DNA of 64,000 nucleotides. It comes from Streptomyces qinglanensis (GTDB taxonomy: Bacteria; Actinomycetota; Actinomycetes; Streptomycetales; Streptomycetaceae). The position numbers were made by a program, and so were the translations under genes. The notes under the pieces were generated by a model. The model made no database searches. It saw only the letters and a program-made list of their open reading frames with translations, and was not told the DNA's origin. Where the stretch lies: positions 558,001 through 622,000 of the forward strand of contig NZ_FOGO01000002.1 in the NCBI RefSeq assembly GCF_900111245.1, written 5' to 3'. Positions 1 to 7,960 of the stretch are shown here, piece by piece; position 1 is the stretch's first letter; each line of letters starts with the position of its first letter.

Positions 1-484
1 GGTTGAGGCGGCGGTCGCGCAGGGCGTCCCACAGGGAGCCCGCCGCGCCGGCCTTCGCGTCGGGGGCGCCGTAGACGACGCGGTCGACGCGGGAGAGCAC
101 GGCCGCGCCCGCGCACATCGTGCACGGTTCCAGGGTGACGACCAGGGTGCAGCCGGTCAGTCGCCAGTCGCTGCCGCCGCGGGTCCGGGCGGCGGCGCGG
201 AGGGCGAGCAGCTCGGCGTGGGCCGTGGGGTCGCCGTCCGCCTCGCGGGCGTTGTGTCCCCGGCCCAGGACGGTGCCGTCCGCATCGAGCACGACGGCGC
301 CGACCGGCACGTCCCCGGTCCCGGGTGCCCGTGCCGCTTCCGTGAGCGCCAGCCGCATGGGCGCGCGCCAGGGATCGCGTACGGGGTCGTCGGGGGCGGC
401 CCCCGGCCCGGAGGCGGTGTCCGGGCCAGGGGTGGGGGACGCGGCGGTCGGCCGGTCGCCGTGTGCGGGTGTCGCGGGGGTCAT
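1..484 (-). CDS. tadA: tRNA-specific adenosine deaminase TadA (3' end outside window)
   Basis: Deaminates adenosine 34 to inosine in the wobble position of tRNA-Arg(ACG). The visible 161 codons contain the zinc-deaminase signature: an HAEL motif (Zn-binding His and catalytic Glu) and a PCTMCAGA motif with the two Zn-binding Cys. The N-terminal ~45 residues before the conserved fold are Pro/Ala/Gly rich. The ATG at 484-482 follows the upstream TadA-associated gene by 31 bases on the same strand, so the two are probably co-transcribed. The C-terminus is cut by the window edge. Identification is firm from the motifs; the start is less certain because of the low-complexity N-terminus. Confidence 0.9.
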   Translation of the reverse strand, partial: MTPATPAHGDRPTAASPTPGPDTASGPGAAPDDPVRDPWRAPMRLALTEAARAPGTGDVPVGAVVLDADGTVLGRGHNAREADGDPTAHAELLALRAAARTRGGSDWRLTGCTLVVTLEPCTMCAGAAVLSRVDRVVYGAPDAKAGAAGSLWDALRDRRLN

Positions 485-515
485 GGTGCCAGTGTGGCGC
501 CTGCTGTGTTCCGGC

Positions 516-1067
516 TCAGCGGACGGCCTCCAGCACATCGGTGCAGCCGAGGGCGTCGGCGACCTCGCTCAGTGCGTCCTCGGGAGAGAGCGTGAGCAGC
601 ACCTTCTCCTCCATGCCGAGGTCGGTGAGGAGGTCCGCGTCGCCCAGCGGGCCCGCCGGGGCGGTCTCCGCATCGGCTGCCGCGGCGCGCTCGGCCGTCT
701 CGTCGTCGTCCTCGCTGCCTTCCGGCTCCCCGTCCTCCGTGCCGTCCAGGTCCACGAGTTGGTCGAGGGCCGACGGATCCTCCGGTTGGCGGCCGAGCAG
801 CTCGTCCGACAGCAGTATCTCGCCGTACGAGCTGCGCATCGCCGCCGCGGCGTCCGAGACGAACACGCGCGGGTCCTCCTCGCCGTCCACGCGGACGACG
901 CCGAACCATGTGCCGTCCTGCTCGATGCAGACCAGCACCGTCTCTTCGTCTGTCGTGGCCTCGCGGGCCAGGTCGGCCAGGTCGGCCAGGGTCTCCACAT
1001 CGTCCAGCTCTGTGTCGCTCGCTTCCCACCCGTCTTCGGTGCGCGCGAGCAGCGCGGCGAAATACAC
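516..1067 (-). CDS. tRNA adenosine deaminase-associated protein
   Basis: A 183-aa soluble, strongly acidic protein that starts MYFAALLART and has no signal peptide or membrane segment. Proteins of this length and composition sit directly upstream of tadA in Streptomyces and carry the family name 'tRNA adenosine deaminase-associated'; the molecular role is not known. The acidic stretch around residues 110-150 (DLDGTEDGE, EDDDETAE) looks disordered. It ends 31 bases before the tadA start, which supports an operon. Assignment rests on recalled family resemblance plus position; no catalytic motif is visible. Confidence 0.8.
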   Translation of the reverse strand: MYFAALLARTEDGWEASDTELDDVETLADLADLAREATTDEETVLVCIEQDGTWFGVVRVDGEEDPRVFVSDAAAAMRSSYGEILLSDELLGRQPEDPSALDQLVDLDGTEDGEPEGSEDDDETAERAAAADAETAPAGPLGDADLLTDLGMEEKVLLTLSPEDALSEVADALGCTDVLEAVR

Positions 1068-1371
1068 CGTGACTCTCCCACTGATTCAAGATGTGCCCGA
1101 GTGCTGACGAGGACCGTGCCCCGCCCCATCGGAATCGTGGCAGAAACCTGCGCCGTGCGAAGGGTCTTCGGCAGTGCGTCGCCGTGCTGTTTGCCCGACT
1201 GTTGCACAAACGTTCACCCGGCGCCCGCCTGCATCGACGCAGTGTGACAACTCGCCACTCAGCGCGGGGTGTGCGTTCGGGTCGCCGGACTGCCGTGCAG
1301 CCGGGGCCTGTCGGCGGCCGCCGCACCGCGGGCCGGTCTTCGCCCGTGGACGGTCTCGGCAGCGGAGAACG
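1068..1371. other. intergenic stretch, no gene seen
   Basis: About 300 bases between the start of the TadA-associated gene and the stop of the next minus-strand gene. It must hold the promoter of the tadA operon, but no clear -10/-35 pair, riboswitch or strong hairpin was recognised. Open frames here are uninterrupted only because the DNA is very G+C rich. Confidence 0.4.
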
Positions 1372-1668
1372 TCACCAGCGGAAGGTGCGCATCCGCAGGG
1401 CCTGCCGGCGTCGGCGCACCGCCCGCGACCGGCGGGGGTGGACGCGTTCGCGCAGCTCCTTCGCCTCGTTCAGCTCGCGGAGGAAGCGTGCGCGTCGGCG
1501 CAGCCGCTCGGCGTCCGCGTCGCGGTCCCCCTCCGTCCGGAACTCCGTCTGCGTACGGGGATCCCCGCGGCGGTCGGGTTCCGCGCGGGCGCTCGATCCC
1601 GGGTGGGGCCGGGAGGACCTTCCCGGACGTCGGCGCGCTCGCAGCCCGGGCTCGCGTGGCTCTGACAT
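1372..1668 (-). CDS. small basic conserved protein, unknown function
   Basis: A 98-aa protein rich in Arg and charged residues with a predicted helical stretch (RARFLRELNEAKELRERV) and the C-terminal motif RMRTFRW. I recall similar short proteins with this ending in Streptomyces near upp; no function is known to me. The start is well supported: the ATG at 1668-1666 is preceded by GGAGGTGCAT, a near-perfect ribosome binding site. It is transcribed away from upp, and the 260 bases between them must carry both promoters. It could bind nucleic acid given its charge, but nothing in the sequence proves that. Confidence 0.65.
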   Translation of the reverse strand: MSEPREPGLRARRRPGRSSRPHPGSSARAEPDRRGDPRTQTEFRTEGDRDADAERLRRRARFLRELNEAKELRERVHPRRSRAVRRRRQALRMRTFRW

Positions 1669-1928
1669 ATGCACCTCCGGTGTAGAGCCACCTTCCCCGG
1701 TCCGCCGGGCGTATGCCAGTGCGCCCCGGCGCATCCGGCCACGGTGCGTACTGTGTCGCGACCCGTGCGACCCCGCGCGGCCGGTGCGACAACCTCGCGC
1801 GGACGGGTCGGGTGTGCGCCGGTCGGACACGCGCCGGTCAGGTGCGCCGGGCGCCTCGGTACCGGGGCCGAGCGCCGGTCCGGGTACCGGAGGGATCCGG
1901 TGCGCGGGGCCTCGGATACTGTCGAAGC

Positions 1929-2561
1929 ATGCGGACCCACGTCGTCGACCACCCTCTGGTCGCGCACAAGCTCACCACCCTGCGCGACGCGCGCACCGAC
2001 TCACCGACCTTCCGCCGCCTCGCGGACGAGCTGGTGACGCTGCTGGCGTACGAGGCCACCCGCGACGTGCGCGTGGAGGAGGTCGGGATCACCACGCCGG
2101 TGACCGACACCACCGGCGTGCAGTTGTCCCGGCCCCGGCCGTTGGTGGTGCCGATCATCCGCGCCGGGCTCGGCATGCTGGAGGGCATGGTCCGGCTGCT
2201 GCCGACGGCCGAGGTCGGTTTCCTCGGGATGATCCGCGACGAGGAGACGCTCCAGGCGTCGACCTACGCCAACCGGATGCCCGACGACCTGTCCGGGCGG
2301 CAGGTCTACGTTCTCGACCCGATGCTGGCCACCGGCGGCACGCTCGTCGCCGCGATCCAGGAGCTGATCCGGCGCGGCGCCGACGACGTGACCGCGCTGT
2401 GCCTGCTGGCCGCACCCGAAGGGGTCGCCGTCATGGAGCGCGACCTGGCCGGTACGCCGGTGACCGTCGTGACGGCCTCGGTCGACGAGCGTCTCAACGA
2501 GCAGGGCTTCATCGTGCCGGGTCTGGGCGACGCCGGCGACCGGATGTACGGGACCGTCTGA
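1929..2561 (+). CDS. upp: uracil phosphoribosyltransferase
   Basis: Converts uracil and PRPP to UMP in pyrimidine salvage. The 210-aa length is typical. It has the type I PRTase PRPP-binding loop ([14 protein letters not shown], residues ~125-138), the [14 protein letters not shown] segment and the C-terminal uracil-binding region ending [14 protein letters not shown]. The ATG at 1929 matches the usual N-terminus ([11 protein letters not shown]); no strong ribosome binding site is visible. The stop codon is the first three bases of a 26-bp tandem repeat. Identification is secure. Confidence 0.96.
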   Translation: MRTHVVDHPLVAHKLTTLRDARTDSPTFRRLADELVTLLAYEATRDVRVEEVGITTPVTDTTGVQLSRPRPLVVPIIRAGLGMLEGMVRLLPTAEVGFLGMIRDEETLQASTYANRMPDDLSGRQVYVLDPMLATGGTLVAAIQELIRRGADDVTALCLLAAPEGVAVMERDLAGTPVTVVTASVDERLNEQGFIVPGLGDAGDRMYGTV

Positions 2562-2636
2562 CGGATCCGGTCGTCCGGTCGTCCTGACGGATCCGGTCGT
2601 CCGGTCGTCCTGAGGGATCCGGTCGTCCGGTCGGTT
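2559..2636 (+). repeat. 26-bp tandem repeat starting at the upp stop codon
   Basis: Three head-to-tail copies of a 26-bp unit (TGACGGATCCGGTCGTCCGG plus six bases) at 2559-2584, 2585-2610 and 2611-2636; the third is diverged at its 3' end. The first TGA is the upp stop, so the repeat supplies extra in-frame stops. The rest of the gap up to 2866 holds no recognisable gene. Confidence 0.85.
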
Positions 2637-2866
2637 GGTCGGCCGCGGACCTGGCCTTCTGGTCGTGGCCCTGGCCGATCGGCTGCCGGCCCGGCTTTCA
2701 GCCCCTGCCGACCCCTGCTTCCGGCCCGCTGTGCGGCTGACGTCCGCTGCGGAAGCGGATTGAGGCGTCCGCCGTAGCCGTCCTGCGCGCGCCCCGCGCC
2801 CCGTGCCTCGCGCCCCGGAGAAGACCGCGGGCCCCGGCGGGGCCGGTACGGCAGGGGCGCAGGGCG

Positions 2867-3601
2867 TCAGCAGGCCGAGGGTGACGCTCCCGGCTTCCCG
2901 GGCTCTCCCGGCCCCGCCGCGGGGCCGGCCAGTTCGGCCAGGGCCGCGGTGGCCGCCTTCTTCTTCGCCAGGTGTGCGAAGCCGTTGCCGAGGATCAGGT
3001 CCACGTCCTTGCCGTCCCGCTCGTCGTACCGGGTCTCGGTGTGCGCGAGCTGGGTGCCCAGGACGTGCATGCGGTCCGAGGTCGACGCGCCGGGAGCGCC
3101 GACGAGGAAGGCGGCCTTCTTGATCTTCTCGTCGAACTCCGCCGGTGCGTTGCCGATCTTGCCGATCTTGAAGCCGCGCTTCTTCAGTTCGTCGGCCGTG
3201 TCCTTGGCCAGCCCGCTGCGCGAGGTGGCGTTGAGGACGTTCACGGTGATGTCACCGGGTTCGGGGAGGTCGTCGCCGCCTCCTGCGGCCTTCTTGCCCT
3301 CCGCCTTGCTCCCCGCCTTGCCCTCCGCGGCCTTCCTGCCGCCGGTGCGGGCCTCCGCGGCGGGGGCGGCAGAGGCGCATTTCGCCCGCTTGACGGAGCG
3401 ATCGGCTGCCTTGGCCGGGCCGCTGCCGGAGAAGATGCCGATGACCTGGAGCGTGCCCCATCCCAGTACGGCCGCGGCCAGCACCGAGGCCAGCGAGGCG
3501 GCGACGATCCGCCCCCACCTGCGCGGTCTGCGCATCCGCGGGTAGCGGTCACCCTTGATGCGGTACTTCCCGCCCAGGCCCGGGGGAGTGAGCATGCTCA
3601 T
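2867..3601 (-). CDS. membrane-anchored LytR C-terminal domain protein
   Basis: A 244-aa protein with a basic N-terminus, one membrane segment (residues ~32-52, VAASLASVLAAAVLGWGTLQVI), a Lys/Ala/Gly-rich linker (~65-110), then a LytR_C domain (~115-215) beginning DITVNVLNATSRSGLAKDTADELKKRGF. This domain occurs at the C-terminus of LytR-CpsA-Psr wall-teichoic-acid ligases and also alone, as here, without the catalytic LCP domain. It should face the cell exterior and probably binds cell-wall components, which is inference. The ATG at 3601 has a second in-frame ATG two codons later. It runs in the same direction as the downstream aminopeptidase and small-protein genes. Confidence 0.85.
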   Translation of the reverse strand: MSMLTPPGLGGKYRIKGDRYPRMRRPRRWGRIVAASLASVLAAAVLGWGTLQVIGIFSGSGPAKAADRSVKRAKCASAAPAAEARTGGRKAAEGKAGSKAEGKKAAGGGDDLPEPGDITVNVLNATSRSGLAKDTADELKKRGFKIGKIGNAPAEFDEKIKKAAFLVGAPGASTSDRMHVLGTQLAHTETRYDERDGKDVDLILGNGFAHLAKKKAATAALAELAGPAAGPGEPGKPGASPSAC

Positions 3602-3831
3602 GTGCGCAGGGTAGTGGCCGGATGCGGTACTGCCTACTAGATGATCAAAGGCTTCTCGCTCGTGCCCGCGACGCGCACCCGAACGGAGGAACGCGGGGAG
3701 TCTCCGGCTGCCGGACCGGGAGCGTGACCGGTCGGGGTCCGGGCGGCCGGGCCGGCCGTGGTGCCGGTGGCCGGGGTCCCGGTGGCCGGGGTCCCGGTGG
3801 TCGGGTCCGGGCGCGGCTCATGGGCGGCGGC

Positions 3832-3899
3832 GATCCGGCGGAGTGGCCGACCCGGCGGAGTGGCCGATCCGGCGGAGTGGCCGATCCGGTGCGGTGGTC
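3832..3899 (+). repeat. 17-bp tandem repeat, four copies
   Basis: Four 17-bp units (GATCCGGCGGAGTGGCC and variants) at 3832-3848, 3849-3865, 3866-3882 and a diverged 3883-3899. The last copy runs into the stop codon of the minus-strand small gene, the same arrangement as the repeat at the upp stop. Just upstream (about 3765-3800) a 15-bp motif, GGTGGCCGGGGTCCC, is also duplicated. No gene was recognised in 3602-3897. Confidence 0.85.
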
Positions 3900-4194
3900 A
3901 GTCCAGCTCGAGGACGCGTGCGTGCAGCACCTGGCGCTGCTGGAGTGCCGCGCGCACCGCGCGGTGCAGCCCGTCCTCCAGATACAGGTCGCCCTGCCAC
4001 TTCACCACGTGGGCGAACAGATCGCCGTAGAACGTCGAATCCTCCGCGAGCAGCGTCTCCAGGTCGAGCTGGCCCTTGGTGGTGACGAGCTGGTCAAGGC
4101 GCACCGGGCGCGGGGCCACATCCGCCCACTGACGGGTGCTCTCCCGGCCATGGTCGGGGTACGGCCGCCCGTTTCCGATTCGCTTGAAGATCAC
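3898..4194 (-). CDS. small conserved protein with ParB-like motif (often labelled VapB-like)
   Basis: A 98-aa protein, MIFKRIGNG to VLELD, starting at GTG 4194. The C-terminal part reads YLEDGLHRAVRAALQQRQVLHARVLELD across residues ~71-98, with the 'DGxHRxxAA...G/Q...ARV' pattern of ParB/sulfiredoxin-type N-terminal domains. Streptomyces homologues are sometimes auto-annotated as VapB-family antitoxins, but no PIN-domain toxin gene is adjacent, so a toxin-antitoxin role is doubtful. It is separated from the aminopeptidase gene by a strong hairpin, so it is probably a separate transcript. Function unknown. Confidence 0.7.
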   Translation of the reverse strand: MIFKRIGNGRPYPDHGRESTRQWADVAPRPVRLDQLVTTKGQLDLETLLAEDSTFYGDLFAHVVKWQGDLYLEDGLHRAVRAALQQRQVLHARVLELD

Positions 4195-4347
4195 ACGGAA
4201 AGCCTACCGGGCCACCGGTACCGGGCGCAGCCCTGTGCCGGTGGTGCAATCCGGGTGATTCGCCGGTAAAGCGGAGAGAAAGTGGGCAGACCGTGGGCGG
4301 ACGGTGGAGAACGTGTGGCGGAGCTGTCGGAGGGCGAGGCGCGGAAT

Positions 4348-4396
4348 GCGGAGGCGCCGTGTTGTCCACAGGCTGTGGACAACACGGCGCCTCCGC
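4348..4396. terminator. 23-bp perfect inverted repeat carrying two facing DnaA-box sequences
   Basis: Arms 4348-4370 and 4374-4396 are perfect complements with a 3-base loop. The position, 61 bases past the aminopeptidase stop codon, suits a factor-independent terminator for that minus-strand gene, though no U-tract follows, as is common in Streptomyces. The inner ends are TTGTCCACA (4362-4370) and TGTGGACAA (4374-4382), each an exact match to the preferred Streptomyces DnaA box. Whether DnaA binds is inference. Confidence 0.8.
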
Positions 4397-4456
4397 GTCA
4401 GCACGGGCGCCGGACGCCGAGCGCTCGGTGCCGCATGCGGACCGTCCGGTGCCGGG

Positions 4457-6100
4457 TCAGCGGACCAGGCGGGAGCCCTTGTACGGGCCCGTGGCCGGCT
4501 TCCGGGCCGCGGACGGGGCGTCGTCGGCCGCCTCCGTGGCGGCCAGGCGCTGGGCCGCCGGGCGGTCGGTGCCGCGCGGCAGCGCACGGGTGTCCCACGC
4601 GTAGTGGCCGACGGCGTTGGCGATGGCCTTGACGTTCAGATCGAAGGCGCGGGGGTCGATGTTCTCCAGGTTGTCGCACGCCTGGTGGTAGCAGCCGTCG
4701 TAGGCCGCTCCCGCCGTGCCGCCCCACAGCTTCTGCTGCTCGGCGGTCTTGATCCCCTCCGCGCCGGTGAACGTGCCGCCCGAGGGGATGCCCGCCTCGA
4801 TGAACGGACCGTAGTCGGAGCGGCCGGTGAAGTCGGTGCCGCGGGTCTCCGTCCCGCGGGTGGCGAGGAAGTCCACCAGGTCCTTCTCCAGCACCGCCGA
4901 GCCCTCCGGACCGGGGCCCGCGCCCGTGCCGTCGGAGTCGTCGCCGTCGTACGCGAACATTCCGTAGTTGGGGCTCGCGATCATGTCGAAGTTCAGATAC
5001 AGCGAGATCTTCTCGCGCTCGGCGGCCGGCAGCTCCGCCACATAGTGCTCGGCGCCCAGCAGCCCCAGCTCCTCGGCGCTCCACAGCGCGAAGCGGACCT
5101 TGTTCGCGTGCTTGCCCTTGTGGTCGGCCTTGGCCAACTGGAGGGCGGTCTCCAGGATGCCCGCCGAGCCGGAGCCGTTGTCGTTGATCCCGGGGCCCTC
5201 GGGGACGGAGTCGAGGTGGGCGCCGAGCATCACCGTGTTGTCCGGGTCGCCGCCGCGGGTCTCCGCGAGGACGTTGTGCGTGGTGCGCTGCTCCTGGTGC
5301 TCGCGCACCTCCAGGTTGACGGTGACGTCGCCGTCGGCTGCCTGCTCGGCGAGCGCCTCGCCGTCGGCCAGCGTGATGCCGCCGGTGGGGATGCGGGCGG
5401 CGTCCGGGCTGCCGAGGGTGCCGTTGAGCGCGCCGTCCGTGTTGTTGTAGACCACTGCGCCGACCGCGCCCGCGTCGGCGGCTGCGGCCTGCTTCTGCGC
5501 GAACGTGCAGCCGCCCCGCTTGATCAGCGCGATCCTGCCGTCGAACGTGCCCTGTGCGTAGTCGCCGGCCTCGCAGCCCGTGGTGCCGTCGGCGTCGACC
5601 GGCACCACCGCGACCGGGGCCTCGACGCCGCCCTCGGGGGTGCTCTTCGTGTAGGTCATCAGCGTGATCGGGACGTCGCGCTGGTTCGGGCCGAGGACGG
5701 TGAGCTTCTCGGCGAGGGTCTCGCGGAAGGTGAACTCGAACTTCTGATAGGTGACCTTGTAGCCGGCCGCCTTGAGCAGGGTGCCCGCGTAGCGTGCGGA
5801 GCGGTCGTGGCCCGCGGAGCCGGCTCCGCGGTTGCCGTCGCTGAAGTGGGCGATGGCGCTGAGAGCCGCCAGATGCTTGCGGGCACCGTGCCCGCTGGTG
5901 CGCCGGACCAGTTTCCTGGCCAGCTTGTCGCCCTTCTTCGCGGACTGCCGGGGCGGCTTCCGGTCGGCGGCGGACTGCTCCGCGGCTGCTGGGGACGAGA
6001 TCAGCAGCAGCGGAGTGGCCAGCGCGGTCGCGGCCAGCGCCGCCACGGATCTCCGGCGCAGCGCGCGCGAGGAGCGAGGGGAGCGGAGCGGTACGGACAC
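4457..6100 (-). CDS. secreted M28-family aminopeptidase with PA domain
   Basis: A 547-aa exported zinc aminopeptidase. GTG at 6100 is preferred because GAAAGGATC lies just upstream and the product begins with a Sec-type signal peptide (Arg-rich n-region, then AALAATALATPLLLISSPAAA). A PA (protease-associated) insert spans about residues 175-270. The M28 core has the expected co-catalytic zinc ligands: His in GAHLDSV, bridging Asp in GINDNGSG, catalytic Glu pair in SAEELGLLG, Asp in NFDMIAS, and a late His near CYHQACDN. It resembles the Streptomyces griseus aminopeptidase class with an added PA domain. It is monocistronic, followed by the hairpin at 4348-4396. Confidence 0.93.
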   Translation of the reverse strand: MSVPLRSPRSSRALRRRSVAALAATALATPLLLISSPAAAEQSAADRKPPRQSAKKGDKLARKLVRRTSGHGARKHLAALSAIAHFSDGNRGAGSAGHDRSARYAGTLLKAAGYKVTYQKFEFTFRETLAEKLTVLGPNQRDVPITLMTYTKSTPEGGVEAPVAVVPVDADGTTGCEAGDYAQGTFDGRIALIKRGGCTFAQKQAAAADAGAVGAVVYNNTDGALNGTLGSPDAARIPTGGITLADGEALAEQAADGDVTVNLEVREHQEQRTTHNVLAETRGGDPDNTVMLGAHLDSVPEGPGINDNGSGSAGILETALQLAKADHKGKHANKVRFALWSAEELGLLGAEHYVAELPAAEREKISLYLNFDMIASPNYGMFAYDGDDSDGTGAGPGPEGSAVLEKDLVDFLATRGTETRGTDFTGRSDYGPFIEAGIPSGGTFTGAEGIKTAEQQKLWGGTAGAAYDGCYHQACDNLENIDPRAFDLNVKAIANAVGHYAWDTRALPRGTDRPAAQRLAATEAADDAPSAARKPATGPYKGSRLVR

Positions 6101-6591
6101 AGTCGTGATCCTTTCGGGGAACGGCTGTTCGGCGTGTGGTGCTCTCTGGTGCTCGGTGCTCCATGTCCGTGCGTCCGGGATCCGGACGCACGGACTCGGT
6201 GAGAGGGAAGCTAGTGGCCCTCGGGCCCGGAGGGAACGCCTGTGCGTGTACCGCCGCGTCGCCCGGCGGGTACGCGGCCCGTCCCGGGCCCCGGTCCCGG
6301 GGCCTTCTCCCGGGCCCGACCCGCGGGCTCCGGGGCCCCGGCTGCGGAGGCGGCTCCCGGCTGCCGGGCGCGGCTGCCGGGCGCAGCTTCCGGCTCCGGC
6401 GTCCCGCTCCGGCGTCCCGCTCCCGGCTCCGGCGCCCGGCCTCGGGAATGCGGGCCGGGAACGCAGGGGGCGGGGGCCCGCGTTGGTAGCGTGTAGCGTC
6501 CGATACCGCCCGTGTGCCGTTCTCCGTGCCGCCCACCGGCCCACCGGCCGGGAGACACCCCGCCCCGCGCGCCCCTGATCAGGAGCCTTCC
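6101..6591. other. divergent intergenic region with short repeats
   Basis: About 490 bases between the divergent aminopeptidase and dedA genes, which must contain both promoters. Around 6385-6440 there are degenerate ~15-bp copies of a GCGTCCCGCTCCGGC type. No small gene with a ribosome binding site was recognised, and no operator is obvious. Confidence 0.5.
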
Positions 6592-7872
6592 GTGACCAAC
6601 CTCGCACTAGGACCCAGCTGGCTGGATCCGGACTTCCTGATCCAGACCTTCGGCCCGGTCGGGATCCTGGCGATCGTCTTCGCGGAGTCGGGTCTGCTCA
6701 TCGGCTTCTTCCTGCCCGGCGACTCGCTCCTGTTCACCACCGGGCTCCTGATCGTCACCGACCAGCTCCACATGCCGCTGTGGCTGATGTGCCTGCTGAT
6801 CGTGCTCGCCGCCGTGCTGGGCGACCAGGCCGGATATCTGTTCGGCAAGAAGGTGGGGCCGACGCTCTTCAAGCGGCCCGACTCGCGGTTCTTCAAGCAG
6901 GAGAACGTCGAGAAGGCGCACGAGTTCTTCGAGAAGCACGGCCCGAAGTCGCTGGTACTGGCCCGGTTCGTACCGATCGTGCGGACCTTCACCCCGATCA
7001 TCGCCGGGGTCAGCAGGATGCGGTACCGGTCCTTCGTCCTCTTCAACATCATCGGCGGCACCCTGTGGGGCGCGGGTGTCACCCTGCTGGGCGCGGCGCT
7101 GGGGCAGATCGACCTGGTGCACGAGCACATCGAGTCGTTCCTCGTCGGCATCGTGCTGCTGTCGGTCCTCCCGATCGTGATCGAGTACCTGCGCAGCCGC
7201 CGCAAGGGCGGCCCCGACGCCGAGGACGAGTCACCGAACTCCCCCGCGCAGGCGCAGGACCACCCTCCGGCCCCGGGTGCCCCCGGCGCTCCCTACGGCG
7301 CCCCCGGACACCACCCGGGCGTCGGCACCCCTCCGGGCGCCCCCGGCGGACCGGGGCAGGGCCGTCCCGGCCCGGGGCCGCACCAGGGCCAGGGCGTGTA
7401 CCAGGGCCAGGACCCGTACCAGGGGCAGGGCCGGGACCTGTACCAGGGCCAGAGCGCGTATCAGGGGCACGGCGGCTACCAGGGCCAGGGTGGCCAGGCG
7501 GCACCCGGCCACGGACCCGGCCACGGACCCGCCCATGGCGGGATGATGCCTCCCGGTGCCCCCGGTGCCCCCGGTGCCCCCGGTGCCCCCGGTGCTCCCG
7601 GCGCCCAGTACGGCGGCAGCCGTCCGCTTCCGCCGGAGGTCCCGTACGGTGCCCCCGGCGGCGCGCCGCAGGGCACTCCGTACGGTGGTGCGGCACCGGG
7701 GGCCTCCCAGGTTCCCCAGGACCCCTACGGCGCCGATGCGGGGGCGCAGAACCCGCACGGTGCGCCGGGTGCGTACGACGACGGCGCGGCGCCGCAGGGC
7801 CCGCCCGCCCCGCCCGAGGACCCGTCCGCTCCCCAGAACCGCACCGGGCGCGGTCGGCACGCCCGCCGCTGA
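6592..7872 (+). CDS. DedA-family membrane protein with collagen-like C-terminal tail
   Basis: A 426-aa protein. Residues ~1-205 are a DedA/VTT (SNARE-associated) domain with several membrane segments and the conserved motifs ESGLLIGFFLPGDSLLF, GDQAGYLFGKKVG and ARFVPIVRTFTPIIAGVSRM; this family acts in lipid-carrier transport and membrane homeostasis. GTG at 6592 has AGGAG 8 bases upstream. The remaining ~220 residues are unusual: Gly/Pro/Gln-rich, with YQGQ repeats (~265-300) and five GAP triplets (~321-336). Family members are usually about 200-250 aa, so the tail nearly doubles the protein. It should lie on the cytoplasmic or wall side as a flexible extension. Confidence 0.9.
   Translation: MTNLALGPSWLDPDFLIQTFGPVGILAIVFAESGLLIGFFLPGDSLLFTTGLLIVTDQLHMPLWLMCLLIVLAAVLGDQAGYLFGKKVGPTLFKRPDSRFFKQENVEKAHEFFEKHGPKSLVLARFVPIVRTFTPIIAGVSRMRYRSFVLFNIIGGTLWGAGVTLLGAALGQIDLVHEHIESFLVGIVLLSVLPIVIEYLRSRRKGGPDAEDESPNSPAQAQDHPPAPGAPGAPYGAPGHHPGVGTPPGAPGGPGQGRPGPGPHQGQGVYQGQDPYQGQGRDLYQGQSAYQGHGGYQGQGGQAAPGHGPGHGPAHGGMMPPGAPGAPGAPGAPGAPGAQYGGSRPLPPEVPYGAPGGAPQGTPYGGAAPGASQVPQDPYGADAGAQNPHGAPGAYDDGAAPQGPPAPPEDPSAPQNRTGRGRHARR
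7554..7605 (+). repeat. 9-bp tandem repeat encoding Gly-Ala-Pro
   Basis: Five to six near-identical copies of a 9-bp unit (GGTGCCCCC) inside the dedA-type gene. They encode consecutive Gly-Ala-Pro triplets, a collagen-like tract likely to vary in copy number by slippage. Confidence 0.85.
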
Positions 7873-7960
7873 GACACGTCCGGCGGATCGGCTGACGGTC
7901 CGGGGCGCTCCCGGGGCCCCGCAGCTCCCGAGCAGCCCGGCCCCGTTCAGGAGTTCGGGG

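Noticed and set aside
3898..4194. Toxin-antitoxin pair
   Set aside because: No adjacent PIN, RelE-like or other small toxin gene on either side; the neighbours are a LytR-C protein and an aminopeptidase.
4304..6202. 632-codon plus-strand open frame opposite the aminopeptidase
   Set aside because: Shadow of the real minus-strand M28 gene; its product is Val/Gly/Ala/Arg-rich and lacks any motif, while the opposite strand carries signal peptide, PA domain and zinc ligands.
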